Numbered from the stretch's first letter, positions 33,223 through 41,852 are shown. The stretch is DNA of 43,000 bases from JACRAO01 sp964490895 (GCA_964490895.1 CAZBEI010000092.1:1-43000), one strand, 5' to 3'. Numbers and translations are program-made. Notes: a model not told the origin generated them from the sequence alone.

Positions 33223-34598
33223 AAAAATTTCTACTTTTCATTCTCTGTTCTCATTTGGCTTTGGCAGAAGAAATTAAACTCCCATTGCCACAAATAGATG
33301 TTTTAGAAAATGGTTTAAAAGTCGCCTGGTTTGTGAGCCCCAATATTCCAGTCATCGATTTTTCGCTCCTTGTTCATTCGGGTTATAAAAATGATCCTCC
33401 CGGAAAATCTGGAGTCGCAGAATTTGTGGCTGCTACTTTAGACCGAGGGGTGGCGGGACTCGGCGCGCATGAGTTTGCTCGTCAAGTCGAGATGTTAGGA
33501 GCCACTCGTTATAGTACAGTGGACGAAGATTCTTTTTCGATTGGCATGCATGGATTGGCGATTGATTCGGAGGTTTTGCTCGATCTTTTGAGTAAAATGA
33601 CTCTAAAACCAGATTTTTTAGAGTCCGAAATGTCCCGTGAGCACGCTCAGATTTTGGATCGATGGAGCCATTTGGGGGATCGGGGCGAAAATTTGGCGGC
33701 TATTTCATTTCGAAGAAAAGTGGCAGCGGGGACACAATATGGGAGAGGAAATTTTCTTTCGGCTCAAGAGTTCAAAAAAGTCACTCGCAACGACGCTCTC
33801 AATTTCTATAAAACCCATTTTACACCTAAAAATTCTTTGCTGCTCGTTGTAGGAAAGGTAGATCCCCCTCTTTTTAGAAAAAAAATCATAGAAATGTTTG
33901 GAAAATGGAAAGGCGAACCCCCCGCCGTAAAGAGCACACAGTATACTGACCAAAGACTGCGCACCTCACCTCACGAAATTCTTTTGATCGAGCGTACAGG
34001 TCTCAACCAAGCTCAGGTGAGGTTAGGTTTTAAAGCGCCTTTGGTGGACGCTCCAGAGCATTACGCCTTGGTTGTAGCCAATGCTTTGCTCAGTGAGTTT
34101 TTTAACAGTCGGCTCAACTCTGTGATTCGAGACCGGCTTGGTTTGACTTATGCAATCAGCAGTTCTTTTGCCTATAGTAAAAACTTTGCTGATTTTATGG
34201 TTTCTTCGGCTACCAAAAATGAAACCACAGGACCTCTTATTAAAAAAACAGTCGATATTTTAAAAGACTTTAAACAAGGAGCGATTTCGGAAGAAGAAGT
34301 CGGCTTGGCCAAAGAGTACTTGGTGGGGAGCTATCCGCTCGGAGTTTCTACGCTCCAGGGAGTGGCCACGCGCTGGCTCATGGGTTATTTATTTAACTTA
34401 GGGCCTGATCATCTCAATGCCTTTGTACCTCAGATAAAAAAAGTGACTCGCAGTGACGTGGTCACAGCACTAAAAAAATATTTTTTACTCGACCAAATGA
34501 CCGTGGTAGTGGCAGGCGAACCTAAACCTATTTTGCAAAGTCTTAAGGACAGCGAGCTCGGAAAAGTCAGACGAGTGGCTGTGAAGGATTTGCTGTAG
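33219..34598 (+). CDS. M16 peptidase, predicted non-catalytic partner subunit
   Basis: This 459-residue protein has an M16 fold (signal peptide MKKFLLFILCSHLALA) but where the zinc motif should stand it reads SGVAEFVAATLDRG, so the H-x-x-E-H is missing. The C-terminal half (FKAPLVDAPEHYAL, RDRLGLTYAI, GVATRWLMGY) is typical of M16C subunits. It probably pairs with the active subunit encoded upstream, as alpha and beta subunits do in mitochondrial processing peptidase. GTG 33219 overlaps the upstream TGA, so translation is coupled. Both are predicted to act in the periplasm. Confidence 0.9.
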   Translation: MKKFLLFILCSHLALAEEIKLPLPQIDVLENGLKVAWFVSPNIPVIDFSLLVHSGYKNDPPGKSGVAEFVAATLDRGVAGLGAHEFARQVEMLGATRYSTVDEDSFSIGMHGLAIDSEVLLDLLSKMTLKPDFLESEMSREHAQILDRWSHLGDRGENLAAISFRRKVAAGTQYGRGNFLSAQEFKKVTRNDALNFYKTHFTPKNSLLLVVGKVDPPLFRKKIIEMFGKWKGEPPAVKSTQYTDQRLRTSPHEILLIERTGLNQAQVRLGFKAPLVDAPEHYALVVANALLSEFFNSRLNSVIRDRLGLTYAISSSFAYSKNFADFMVSSATKNETTGPLIKKTVDILKDFKQGAISEEEVGLAKEYLVGSYPLGVSTLQGVATRWLMGYLFNLGPDHLNAFVPQIKKVTRSDVVTALKKYFLLDQMTVVVAGEPKPILQSLKDSELGKVRRVAVKDLL

Positions 34599-34666
34599 GA
34601 GGGGTGCAATAAAATTTTCCTAGACCCATTCTAATAAAAAAACTAGGATTATACTGAGGTTTTCTG

Positions 34667-34926
34667 ATGCCCATTCTTTCTGTTTTTTATGGTATAGTGG
34701 TAAAGGTTTATTTTGAAGATCATAACCCCCTCATCTTCATGTAGAGTACGCGGAGATGAGTGCAGTGATTGAAATTAAAACAGGGAGAATTTTATATGGA
34801 AAACTTCCTAAAAGAATACTCCCATTATTTGATGAGTGGAGAAGGTTACATCTTTTTGAATTGCTTCAAGCATGGAGCGCTAGTCAGGCTGGGAAAATAC
34901 CCAAAAAAATAAGGCCATTAGTATGA
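34667..34926 (+). pseudogene. DUF4160 family gene split by a single-base frameshift
   Basis: ATG 34667 opens a frame with MPILSVFYGIVVKVYFEDHN that stops at 34742-34744. If one extra C is added to the run of five C at 34726-34730, the frame continues as PHLHVEYAEMSAVIEIKTG and ends at 34926 in KIPKKIRPLV. The joined protein of about 86 residues matches DUF4160 throughout (FYG at the start, the H-x-H core, the EWRRLH...W end). DUF4160 genes commonly precede DUF2442 genes, and one follows here 8 bp later. The change may be a real mutation, a phase-variable tract or a sequencing error. An ATG at 34756 could still yield the C-terminal half. Confidence 0.7.
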
Positions 34927-34933
34927 GAAATTT

Positions 34934-35209
34934 ATGACGTTAGGTAAAAAAATAAAAAAAATAAAAAAAATTAACCCCGAAAACTATACCCTTATATTGG
35001 AGTACACCGATAAGTTTACTGGAACTATAAATCTAGGGTTTATTTTTCGTGAGGCCAAGAAAAAACCTCTTGTTTTAGAAATTTTAAGGGGAAATTTGTT
35101 CCCAAAAGCATTTATTGAGTCAGGAGCTCTTGCTTGGCCCAATGGATTTGAGCTTTGTCCTGATGCTATTCGATTTTGGATCAAGGAACAAAACAAATTA
35201 GCTGCATAA
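34934..35209 (+). CDS. DUF2442 domain protein
   Basis: This 91-residue protein has the DUF2442 layout: a basic start, INPENYTLILEYTD, FREAKKKP, then LFPKAFIESGALAWPNGFELCPDAIRF, where the G-x-x-x-W-P-N-G-x-x-L-C-P-D signature sits. DUF2442 proteins are often encoded beside DUF4160 proteins in pairs suspected to be toxin-antitoxin or regulatory modules; function is unproven. The gene starts 8 bp after the broken DUF4160 frame. It converges on the bactofilin gene with 7 bp between stops. Confidence 0.85.
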   Translation: MTLGKKIKKIKKINPENYTLILEYTDKFTGTINLGFIFREAKKKPLVLEILRGNLFPKAFIESGALAWPNGFELCPDAIRFWIKEQNKLAA

Positions 35210-35216
35210 TAACAAC

Positions 35217-35567
35217 TCACCCTTGTGTGCTGTTTCCCTCAAAATAAGCTCCAAACTCAATAGCAAGGCAAGGGGATTTGATATTTCCAATAACTCTCCC
35301 TGTTTTTGTAAGGGTTACTTTGGTGGTGGCTGTGATATCCCCTTTTACGTAGCCTCCAACAATCAGGGTGTCAGCTTGGATATTGCCTTCGACTCTGCCA
35401 CTTTCGCAAAGAATGAGCGTACTTTCGGGTTTCGAAAGTACTTCGCCTTTCAAGGTCCCATGAATCCGAGTGGTGTTTTCGAACACTATTTTTCCTTCGA
35501 GTAAGGTACCTGGGGCAATGAGGTTTGTGGTGGTTTCCTGAATTTTTTCTGTGATATTGTCTATCAT
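35217..35567 (-). CDS. Bactofilin-family cytoskeletal protein
   Basis: This 116-residue protein has the beta-helix core of bactofilins with repeating hydrophobic-glycine turns: GTLLEGKIVFE, GTLKGEV, GRVEGNIQADTLIVGGYVKGDI and GRVIGNI. Bactofilins polymerise without nucleotide and anchor cell wall enzymes or set cell shape and polarity, for example BacM and BacA. The core is complete with short tails. Its ATG overlaps the stop of the upstream membrane protein (ATGA), so the pair is cotranslated and probably functionally joined. Confidence 0.9.
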   Translation of the reverse strand: MIDNITEKIQETTTNLIAPGTLLEGKIVFENTTRIHGTLKGEVLSKPESTLILCESGRVEGNIQADTLIVGGYVKGDITATTKVTLTKTGRVIGNIKSPCLAIEFGAYFEGNSTQG

Positions 35568-36310
35568 TGTGAGTCCTGTGGTGAGCCCTGTGGTGAGTCC
35601 TGTGGAATGGCGGACGGGGCTGCTTTTGGTTTAGCCTTTGGAGTGGAGATGGGGGTTAATTTCTCAATCAATAGGATTTTGTTTTCTTTATTATAAATTA
35701 AAATTTGAACTTCTTGAGCGAGATGACTAGAAAAGGGCCCAAACTTTGCCTCTCCAGCACGAAAATGACTCACTGAAAAAGATTCTCCTCGAGAGGGATG
35801 AATCAGAGAATGGATATCTGATTTATTCAAAGATCCTGGAGGGTAAGAAAAAATACAATCAGATCCTAAAGCCAAGACCACAATAGTGCCTTGCTGATTG
35901 CCCCCGTCTTCTTTTATATATTGAATATTAAAAGAAACTTCTAAAAAAGAACCTTTCCATAAGGCTTTAGATTCCATCACTCGGATTGGCAAAGTAGAGG
36001 GATCTGGTAGATTTTGAGCAGGTATTGTGGGTGGAGTGGGAAGAGGGGCCGGAACATTTTTAGTTTCTTTGAGGTTACCTATTTCTGCTTCGAGTTGGCG
36101 TATATGTTCCAGACTGTTTTTCTTGGCGCGCCAGGCAAACTTTAAAGAAAATGCAATAATGCATAGAGTTATTAAAAGACCTAGACTTAAAAAAATACTG
36201 AGTCTCTTGAGCCATAAAAAAGAAACCTTAAATGTCCGAGAATAGTATTGGTCCTTAAAAAGGACGACATGAACCTGATTTGCATTATAATGTTGAGTTT
36301 TTTGATCCAT
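35564..36310 (-). CDS. Membrane protein encoded with bactofilin, unknown function
   Basis: The protein of about 248 residues has a cytoplasmic N-terminus, one membrane helix (about 35-60), a short coiled coil (NSLEHIRQLEAEIGNL), a Pro-rich linker and a beta-type periplasmic domain, ending in a Pro-rich tail made of three 12-bp repeats (35571-35606). I do not recognise the family, but M23 peptidases or single-helix proteins often accompany bactofilins. No M23 motif is visible here. It may anchor the bactofilin to the membrane. ATG 36310 is used; a TTG at 36361 is also in frame. The gene overlaps the bactofilin start by 4 bases. Confidence 0.7.
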   Translation of the reverse strand: MDQKTQHYNANQVHVVLFKDQYYSRTFKVSFLWLKRLSIFLSLGLLITLCIIAFSLKFAWRAKKNSLEHIRQLEAEIGNLKETKNVPAPLPTPPTIPAQNLPDPSTLPIRVMESKALWKGSFLEVSFNIQYIKEDGGNQQGTIVVLALGSDCIFSYPPGSLNKSDIHSLIHPSRGESFSVSHFRAGEAKFGPFSSHLAQEVQILIYNKENKILLIEKLTPISTPKAKPKAAPSAIPQDSPQGSPQDSQ

Positions 36311-36393
36311 TTTTGCTTGAAAACCGCCTAAAAAATACCAGTCCTCATCAAATATTGTCAACTTCTTTAACTTTTATTCCGATTGAGAGAGTG

Positions 36394-37941
36394 ATGAAAA
36401 TCCTCTTGGTCAATCCTTATTTAGATGCATTGCATGAAATCATGAAAGCATTTAAGGCCAAAGGGATTGCCTTACTTTTGTCTGCTGATCCCGAAGAGGC
36501 GTGGCAGATGCTTCTTCTGCATGGAAATAATGTAGATTTGGCGATCATCCACCGAGAGTTGCAACCCTTGGGCTTGGGGTTTATTGATAAAGTTAAAAAA
36601 CATCCCATTGTTTCAGACCTCCCTATTATTTTGAGTTCGGAGAAGTGGGGGGATTTAGAGTTTGCAACCCATCAGCAAACACCTCAGGGGGCAAATGCTT
36701 ATTTAAAATATCCATTTCAGGAAAGTGAGCTCTTTAAAGTCATTGATCAGATTTTAAGTCCGGAAAAAAATCTTACTGCAAAGCCATTCACTCCTGTTTT
36801 AGAAAGTCCAAAGGTCAATTTAGAGGTAAATCAAGAAAGCTCATTTAAGCAAGAAGGAGGAATGGTTTTAGAAGATCATGCTGTTTTACTTAACCAGTCC
36901 GAGAGGCTTTCCGAAGGCAGTAAAATAATCACCCTAGAGGCTCCCGATGGAGCAGAGAGTATTGCGGTGCCACCTCCACTTCCAGCAGGGCCAGAGCCAG
37001 AGCGGGTGTTCCCGCAGGAGCCCGAAAAACTGCCGCTGGAGTTTGTTCTAGAGGCTCAGCTTGAACCCCCCCCCCCATCACCCCCCCCTTCGCCCCCCCC
37101 AGAGCTTCCAAAAGAGGTGATTCAGAAAGAAGATTTTGCTCATGAGCTTCCCTATCTTTATCCTTCTGCAGAGGATTCCGAAAAAAAATCCAATCCCCAT
37201 CCTGCCCGACCGATGCATTTTCATCCTCCAGTGGGAGATGCCGTTGTACCCGGTGGAGCGGCTCAGGCGCCCGATGTAGAGACGTTAAAAAAATACCTCC
37301 TCTTAAGAGAGCAAGATGTAGCAGCTTTGTCTACGCAACTTAAAACGACACGTGAGCAACTCACGTCTTTAGAGGAGACGCTTAAGCTTGAGAAAGCAAA
37401 AAATGTTGAATTAGGGCACGTGGCCGGGGAGCAAAAAAGAAAAATAGATGATTTTGATAAAATTAAAATAGTCGAAAAAGAAATTCTGCAAAATGAAATG
37501 GATGATTTAAAATTTCAATTCAAAGCGAAATCTGATAAGGCACGTCTAACAGAGAGCAAATTGAGAGAAGCCGCAGAAGAGACGGAACGCCTTAAAGATA
37601 GGGTGAGAACGGACATCCGTAAAATCAGAGTTCGGGAGAAAGAGCTCGAAAACCGTCTTGAAATTATTAAAAAGGACTCCGAAGCTCTTTTGAGTGCGAG
37701 AGAAAATAAAATTGTGGAACTTAAACGAAAGCTTGATCTATTGGAGTTTAATATGGATCTTTTGCAGGACCAGTATCAGCGAGAAAAGGAAAACACAGCT
37801 TCATTTAAGGATCGGTTTCAGAGGGCCGGTCAAGCCGTAAGGGTGGCCAGTCGGATTTTAGAGGGATCAGCTGGGCTCACTGAAACTGCAGATGAAATTG
37901 CTCCAGTTCATGAAGTAAAAGAAAAAAAATGGGCTACATGA
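36394..37941 (+). CDS. Pseudo-receiver protein with Pro-rich linker and coiled coil
   Basis: This protein of about 515 residues starts with a receiver-like fold (about 1-125), but the acidic N-terminal pair is LVNPY and the phospho-acceptor site reads IIHREL, so it cannot be phosphorylated normally. A Pro-rich zone (about 190-240) encodes PPPPSPPPSPPPEL from three poly-C runs (11, 8 and 8 C). From about 300 to 490 it is a continuous charged coiled coil. The pseudo-receiver plus coiled coil recalls FrzS, and the Pro-rich segment recalls RomR, both polarity proteins of Myxococcus; this is analogy only. It is followed 20 bp later by the REC-GGDEF gene and is divergent from the bactofilin pair. 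Confidence 0.75.
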   Translation: MKILLVNPYLDALHEIMKAFKAKGIALLLSADPEEAWQMLLLHGNNVDLAIIHRELQPLGLGFIDKVKKHPIVSDLPIILSSEKWGDLEFATHQQTPQGANAYLKYPFQESELFKVIDQILSPEKNLTAKPFTPVLESPKVNLEVNQESSFKQEGGMVLEDHAVLLNQSERLSEGSKIITLEAPDGAESIAVPPPLPAGPEPERVFPQEPEKLPLEFVLEAQLEPPPPSPPPSPPPELPKEVIQKEDFAHELPYLYPSAEDSEKKSNPHPARPMHFHPPVGDAVVPGGAAQAPDVETLKKYLLLREQDVAALSTQLKTTREQLTSLEETLKLEKAKNVELGHVAGEQKRKIDDFDKIKIVEKEILQNEMDDLKFQFKAKSDKARLTESKLREAAEETERLKDRVRTDIRKIRVREKELENRLEIIKKDSEALLSARENKIVELKRKLDLLEFNMDLLQDQYQREKENTASFKDRFQRAGQAVRVASRILEGSAGLTETADEIAPVHEVKEKKWAT

Positions 37942-37961
37942 GTAGAGATAGGATTTAGAGC

Positions 37962-39443
37962 ATGGTTTTCGAACCACCCAAGCCTACGACCTATAATGTT
38001 CTTTTGATTGAACAAGATCCAAAACAAACGGAGCTCTATTCAGAGCTCATCAATGAGGTTGCCGCTTGTCAAATCGATGTGATTGCAAGATTTACAAACT
38101 CTTTTGATTGGGTCGGAAGGTCTAATTATAATTTGATTGTCATCGATATCCCTTTTATCAGATCTTCTCAAGAGGTTGGCTCAGAGATAGATGGAGTCAG
38201 TATTTTAGAAAAAATTAAAAGACTCAGCCCTTTCACAAGTGTGATTTTAATTTCAGACCAAGCGAGTGTAGAAGAGGCAGTCAGTTCTATTAAGCTAGGA
38301 GCAGAGGATTATTTTAAAAAACCATTCAATCCAGAGAGCTTTCGTCTTGCAGTAAAAAGAAGTTTAGATCGGAAAACCGTTTTTTTAGAAAATGCTGGGG
38401 CCGCCAGTTATTTGAACCTCATCAATGCTTGCCAGATGATTTCAGCGTCATTAGAGCAAGAAAAGATTTTTGGAATCATCCAAAGTTTTTTTTCGAGAGA
38501 GCTCAGTTCCCACCATTCTGCTCTTTATACGGCTGATAATACGCAGCTTATTCGACTCGAAGATCCTTCTTATTATTCTAAAACAGATCAAGCTTTAGAG
38601 GAGGTCTTAGACATTGCCTTACATGCGTCCAATCCTCTCTATAAAATGATCGAATCTGGCGAATATTATCGGTTTATAGAAAGAGGGCAGCTGACACCTG
38701 GGCTGTTTGTGTTTCGGTTTAAATGTGTCAGTAAAAGCGATTTTTTTTGTGTCTGTCTATCTCCTAAGCAGCCCTCTGCTATAGAGGAGTTCGAAGGCCG
38801 ATTAAAGATTTTGAAGGCACAGATAGAATTGACTGGAAAAAACATTGAGCATTATAAAGGGATTCAGCACTTGGCCTATGTCGATGATGTTACAGGGTTA
38901 TACAATACTAGATATTTAAATTATATTTTAGATCGAGAAATTGCTCAAAGTAAATCGACTCAGAAATCCTTTGCCATTCTTTTTATTGATGCAGACAAAT
39001 TCAAGGGAGTCAATGACACCCATGGACATCGGATCGGTACAAAGCTGCTCAATGAGTTGGGACGGCATCTCAAAAATTACGTCCGTGAGGCAGACACTGT
39101 GTTTCGCTACGGAGGTGACGAATTTGTGGCCGTGCTTTCCCCCTGTGATTTGGGCACAGCACAGTCCGTGGCTGAGCGAATTCGGACGTCCATAGAAATA
39201 ACTTCTTTTTTAGCACACGAAGGGGTCCATTTTAAATTTACTGTTTCCATCGGTGTGGCGCTTTTTCCAGACCATGCTGACTCGAAAAAAGCAATTATTG
39301 ATGTCGCTGACAAAGCCATGTATACAGCCAAAAAAACAACCCGTAATCGAGTTTTTATTGCAGGGTTAGAAAATTTTTCAGACGAAAATGTTTTAACTCT
39401 TTCAGCCCCAAAGGAAGAAGCCCGTGCCCGAAGAAAAAAATAA
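37962..39443 (+). CDS. REC-GGDEF diguanylate cyclase response regulator
   Basis: This 493-residue protein makes cyclic di-GMP from GTP. The receiver (about 10-130) has LIEQDPK, acceptor Asp62 in IVIDIPF and Lys in FKKPF. A GAF-like region of about 140 residues follows, with no recognised ligand. The GGDEF domain ends with YGGDEFVA (384-388) and has an intact inhibitory I-site R-E-A-D (375-378), so feedback inhibition is likely. It sits in an operon after the pseudo-receiver gene and overlaps the metallophosphoesterase by 20 bases. Confidence 0.93.
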   Translation: MVFEPPKPTTYNVLLIEQDPKQTELYSELINEVAACQIDVIARFTNSFDWVGRSNYNLIVIDIPFIRSSQEVGSEIDGVSILEKIKRLSPFTSVILISDQASVEEAVSSIKLGAEDYFKKPFNPESFRLAVKRSLDRKTVFLENAGAASYLNLINACQMISASLEQEKIFGIIQSFFSRELSSHHSALYTADNTQLIRLEDPSYYSKTDQALEEVLDIALHASNPLYKMIESGEYYRFIERGQLTPGLFVFRFKCVSKSDFFCVCLSPKQPSAIEEFEGRLKILKAQIELTGKNIEHYKGIQHLAYVDDVTGLYNTRYLNYILDREIAQSKSTQKSFAILFIDADKFKGVNDTHGHRIGTKLLNELGRHLKNYVREADTVFRYGGDEFVAVLSPCDLGTAQSVAERIRTSIEITSFLAHEGVHFKFTVSIGVALFPDHADSKKAIIDVADKAMYTAKKTTRNRVFIAGLENFSDENVLTLSAPKEEARARRKK

Positions 39444-40533
39444 ACCCCGTTACAAACTGGTGGTCAGTGATTTCCACTTAGGAAAAGGCCGATTTTTGAG
39501 AGACCGAACTCAAAACATTTTAGAAGATTTTATCTATGATCGAGAGTGGGCTGAGTTTCTCAATTTTTATCGCTCAGGCCATTATGCGGATGCTGAGGTA
39601 GAACTGGTTTTAAATGGAGATATTTTAAATTTAATCCAGATGGACTCTTGGGGAGTCCACACCCATCTGATGACCGAACGAAGCACTGTTCGATCAGTCG
39701 AAAAAATTGTGGAGGGTCATCCTGAGTTTTTCCAAGCGCTTCGCAGGTTTACAGCTACTCCTGGGCACACGGTGGCATATGTAGTTGGAAATCACGACAT
39801 GGGTATGCTTTGGGAGGGGCCGAGGCGCGTTTTTTCTGAAGCCTGTGGTGCACCCATCAACTTTTATGATGTCTATTACAAGTTTGATGGGATCTATATT
39901 GAACACGGCCAGCAGTATGAGAGGTTTTCGGCCACCAATTTAAAACGGCCCTTCATCACGCGAGGGCTTCCAGAGCCTGTGCTAAATTTACCTTGGGCTT
40001 CGCTGTTTGTAGCAGTTGTTTTACCTCGAATAAAACAAGAGAGACCCCATGTCGATAAGGTGAGGCCTTTTCGAATTTTTCTGACTCAGACATTGCTGCA
40101 TGATTTTTTTTGGGGGTTAAAAGCCCTTTATTATATTTCAGCATTTGTTATCGAAACCATGCTTTTTAGACGAAGGTTTCATATTGTCGAAGGCTTTAAA
40201 TCAACCTTAGGTTTGCTCAAGGAAATTACCATTTATCCCAACTACGACAAAGTTGCGTTTAATATTTTAGAAGAGAATGAAGACATTCATACTGTCATCA
40301 TGGGGCATATCCATCAGCTCCGGTATCGGCTGTGGCGCGAAGGGAAAGAATACTTTAACGAAGGGACCTGGAACGAAGTGACCAATTTGGATCTCGGGGA
40401 TTATGGAACACGTATCAGGCTCACATATGCTTTTATTGAATATTCCAAGGAGGAGACTCCCGCTCTCCGTCCCACTGTACGACTCAAAGAGTGGAAAGGG
40501 ATTTGGCGGCCAGAGCTTGATGTTATAGTGTGA
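39424..40533 (+). CDS. Calcineurin-like metallophosphoesterase
   Basis: This 369-residue protein has the metal motifs in order: VVSDFHLG, LNGDIL, VVGNHD and MGHIHQ. Length and motifs are like bacterial UDP-2,3-diacylglucosamine hydrolase relatives, but the C-terminal part is longer and the substrate is not clear. The GTG start lies in the end of the GGDEF gene with GGAAG upstream, so the two are coupled; a role in nucleotide or envelope phosphate turnover is possible. It ends 11 bp inside the convergent DTW gene. Confidence 0.85.
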   Translation: MPEEKNKPRYKLVVSDFHLGKGRFLRDRTQNILEDFIYDREWAEFLNFYRSGHYADAEVELVLNGDILNLIQMDSWGVHTHLMTERSTVRSVEKIVEGHPEFFQALRRFTATPGHTVAYVVGNHDMGMLWEGPRRVFSEACGAPINFYDVYYKFDGIYIEHGQQYERFSATNLKRPFITRGLPEPVLNLPWASLFVAVVLPRIKQERPHVDKVRPFRIFLTQTLLHDFFWGLKALYYISAFVIETMLFRRRFHIVEGFKSTLGLLKEITIYPNYDKVAFNILEENEDIHTVIMGHIHQLRYRLWREGKEYFNEGTWNEVTNLDLGDYGTRIRLTYAFIEYSKEETPALRPTVRLKEWKGIWRPELDVIV

Positions 40534-41119
40534 GTGGGTTGTGGCTGCGCTTGTTGCTAGAAGAATAAAGCTCTAAAAGTTTCTGTAAAACCCGTGTCAA
40601 TTCAAGTTCAATCACATCCGAATTTTCTAAGTGAGACAAAGCTTTGGCAACGGCTTCGAGAGTCGAAAGACATTCTCGTCTGGGTTCTTTTCTGAGTTGC
40701 CCATAGAGCGAAGGCCGAGTGGGGGAGAGAATCATTCTTTGAAGTTTGAGGAGCCAGGGGTTTCGCCACCACAGTGTTTTGGCTTGACTCCAAGTTCCAT
40801 CTAAAACAACAAATCCTTTGAGAGGAACATCATGAAAAATAGGAGAGTCTTTGCGATCTGCGTTTGCTTTGCTCCCTAAGTAAAGCACTCCCCACTCTTT
40901 TGAGTGGGCAGGATGTCCGAGCGCTTTGGATAAGTTCGGCCAAGAAAGTCCAATTTTGAGAGTCGAACTGGGCAGCGCAAGATGCAGGAGCTTGGCTGTC
41001 CCCAAATCTTTGTCAGGTTCTTGGGGGTGCTGCAAAATGAGCACCTCTATTTTTGTCAAAATGGGCTTAATTTCAGAGCAAACGCAGTACTTTATTTTTT
41101 TCTGGCATTTGGGGCACAT
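40523..41119 (-). CDS. DTW-domain tRNA-uridine aminocarboxypropyltransferase
   Basis: The protein of about 198 residues begins with a zinc-type cluster MCPKCQKKIKYCVC, followed by LILQHPQEPD and the DTW signature LDGTWSQAKTLWW. Family enzymes (TapT in E. coli) add an aminocarboxypropyl group from S-adenosylmethionine to a uridine of tRNA. The last motif region (QLRKEPRRECLSTLEA) matches the family. ATG 41119 is preferred: a longer frame to 41245 would overlap the next gene (ending 41139) and lacks support. It converges on the metallophosphoesterase with 11 bp overlap. Confidence 0.87.
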   Translation of the reverse strand: MCPKCQKKIKYCVCSEIKPILTKIEVLILQHPQEPDKDLGTAKLLHLALPSSTLKIGLSWPNLSKALGHPAHSKEWGVLYLGSKANADRKDSPIFHDVPLKGFVVLDGTWSQAKTLWWRNPWLLKLQRMILSPTRPSLYGQLRKEPRRECLSTLEAVAKALSHLENSDVIELELTRVLQKLLELYSSSNKRSHNPLTL

Positions 41120-41138
41120 GGGATTGCTTATAGCACAC

Positions 41139-41687
41139 TTATGACACTGGATCAGCTTCTGAAATGTTATCAGAGGGAGCAGCAGGGATGATGACAGGCA
41201 TACAGCTTGTGTGTTCGCCCTCCTCATCTGAGTTGGAGCTGACAATCTCTATGGAATGTGTTGTTTCCTTCTTTTCTTGGGGCAAATCAAAATTTAAAAA
41301 CCCATCCGAGTTTGTTGTTCCAATATTGATTGAGCTTCCAGTGCAATCTTCATTTTTAAAATAGAGTGACACTGTAGAGTTTGGGTCATTCATGACAGTT
41401 GCAGTTCCATCCTTGTCGTCATAAATAAAGCCTCTCAAATTTTTAATCTCAGTCGTTTCTTCGTTGTCATTTAAGTTTGGTAAATTTGGTAAATTTGGTG
41501 AGTTTGGTAAATTGACAGGATGTAAGTTTCTGTTGCTATTGCCCATTTTTATTGCTGATAACTGACGCGCGACAGATTGAGAGGGAGTTTTTTTTGTGGA
41601 GGAGATCATTGAGGGTTTTTCTGTTGTGTTAAAAATGAAATAAGAAAAAATAATGAGAATAGTGAATAAAAATAAAAACATTCTCAT
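41139..41687 (-). CDS. Secreted or membrane-anchored protein with NLP repeat
   Basis: This 182-residue protein has a hydrophobic N-terminus (MFLFLFTILIIFSYFIF) that is a signal peptide or anchor, then a low-complexity stretch NLPNSPNLPNLPNL encoded by four 9-bp repeats at 41476-41511. The C-terminal part (GFIYDDKDGTATVMNDPNST, VSLYF, GTTNSDGFLNFDLP) looks like one SdrD/Cna-B type beta-sandwich domain, common in surface proteins. No lipobox or sorting motif was seen. It is divergent from the next gene and probably monocistronic. Family call is tentative. Confidence 0.65.
   Translation of the reverse strand: MRMFLFLFTILIIFSYFIFNTTEKPSMISSTKKTPSQSVARQLSAIKMGNSNRNLHPVNLPNSPNLPNLPNLNDNEETTEIKNLRGFIYDDKDGTATVMNDPNSTVSLYFKNEDCTGSSINIGTTNSDGFLNFDLPQEKKETTHSIEIVSSNSDEEGEHTSCMPVIIPAAPSDNISEADPVS
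41476..41511. repeat. Four tandem 9-bp units inside a secreted protein gene
   Basis: TTTGGTAAA is repeated at 41476, 41485, 41494 (as TTTGGTGAG) and 41503. The length is a multiple of three, so copy number changes keep the frame. Slippage could lengthen or shorten the NLP tract. Confidence 0.75.
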
Positions 41688-41852
41688 TTGTTACCTTCCC
41701 GCAGTACCCAATTCTAGAATAAGACGAGGTAAGGTGTTGCGCAATGTGTCACGGAAGATCTGTGTCGTTTCGTTGCTTTTTGGGGTTAATGAGTTATTGT
41801 ATTTCTGTTCCGTTTATTCTTTTGAACGTATTAGAAATTTAGGGGGATTGTA

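Noticed and set aside
41120..41245. N-terminal extension of the DTW protein
   Set aside because: It would overlap the neighbouring gene by 107 bases, adds an atypical hydrophobic stretch, and the family begins at the Cys cluster.
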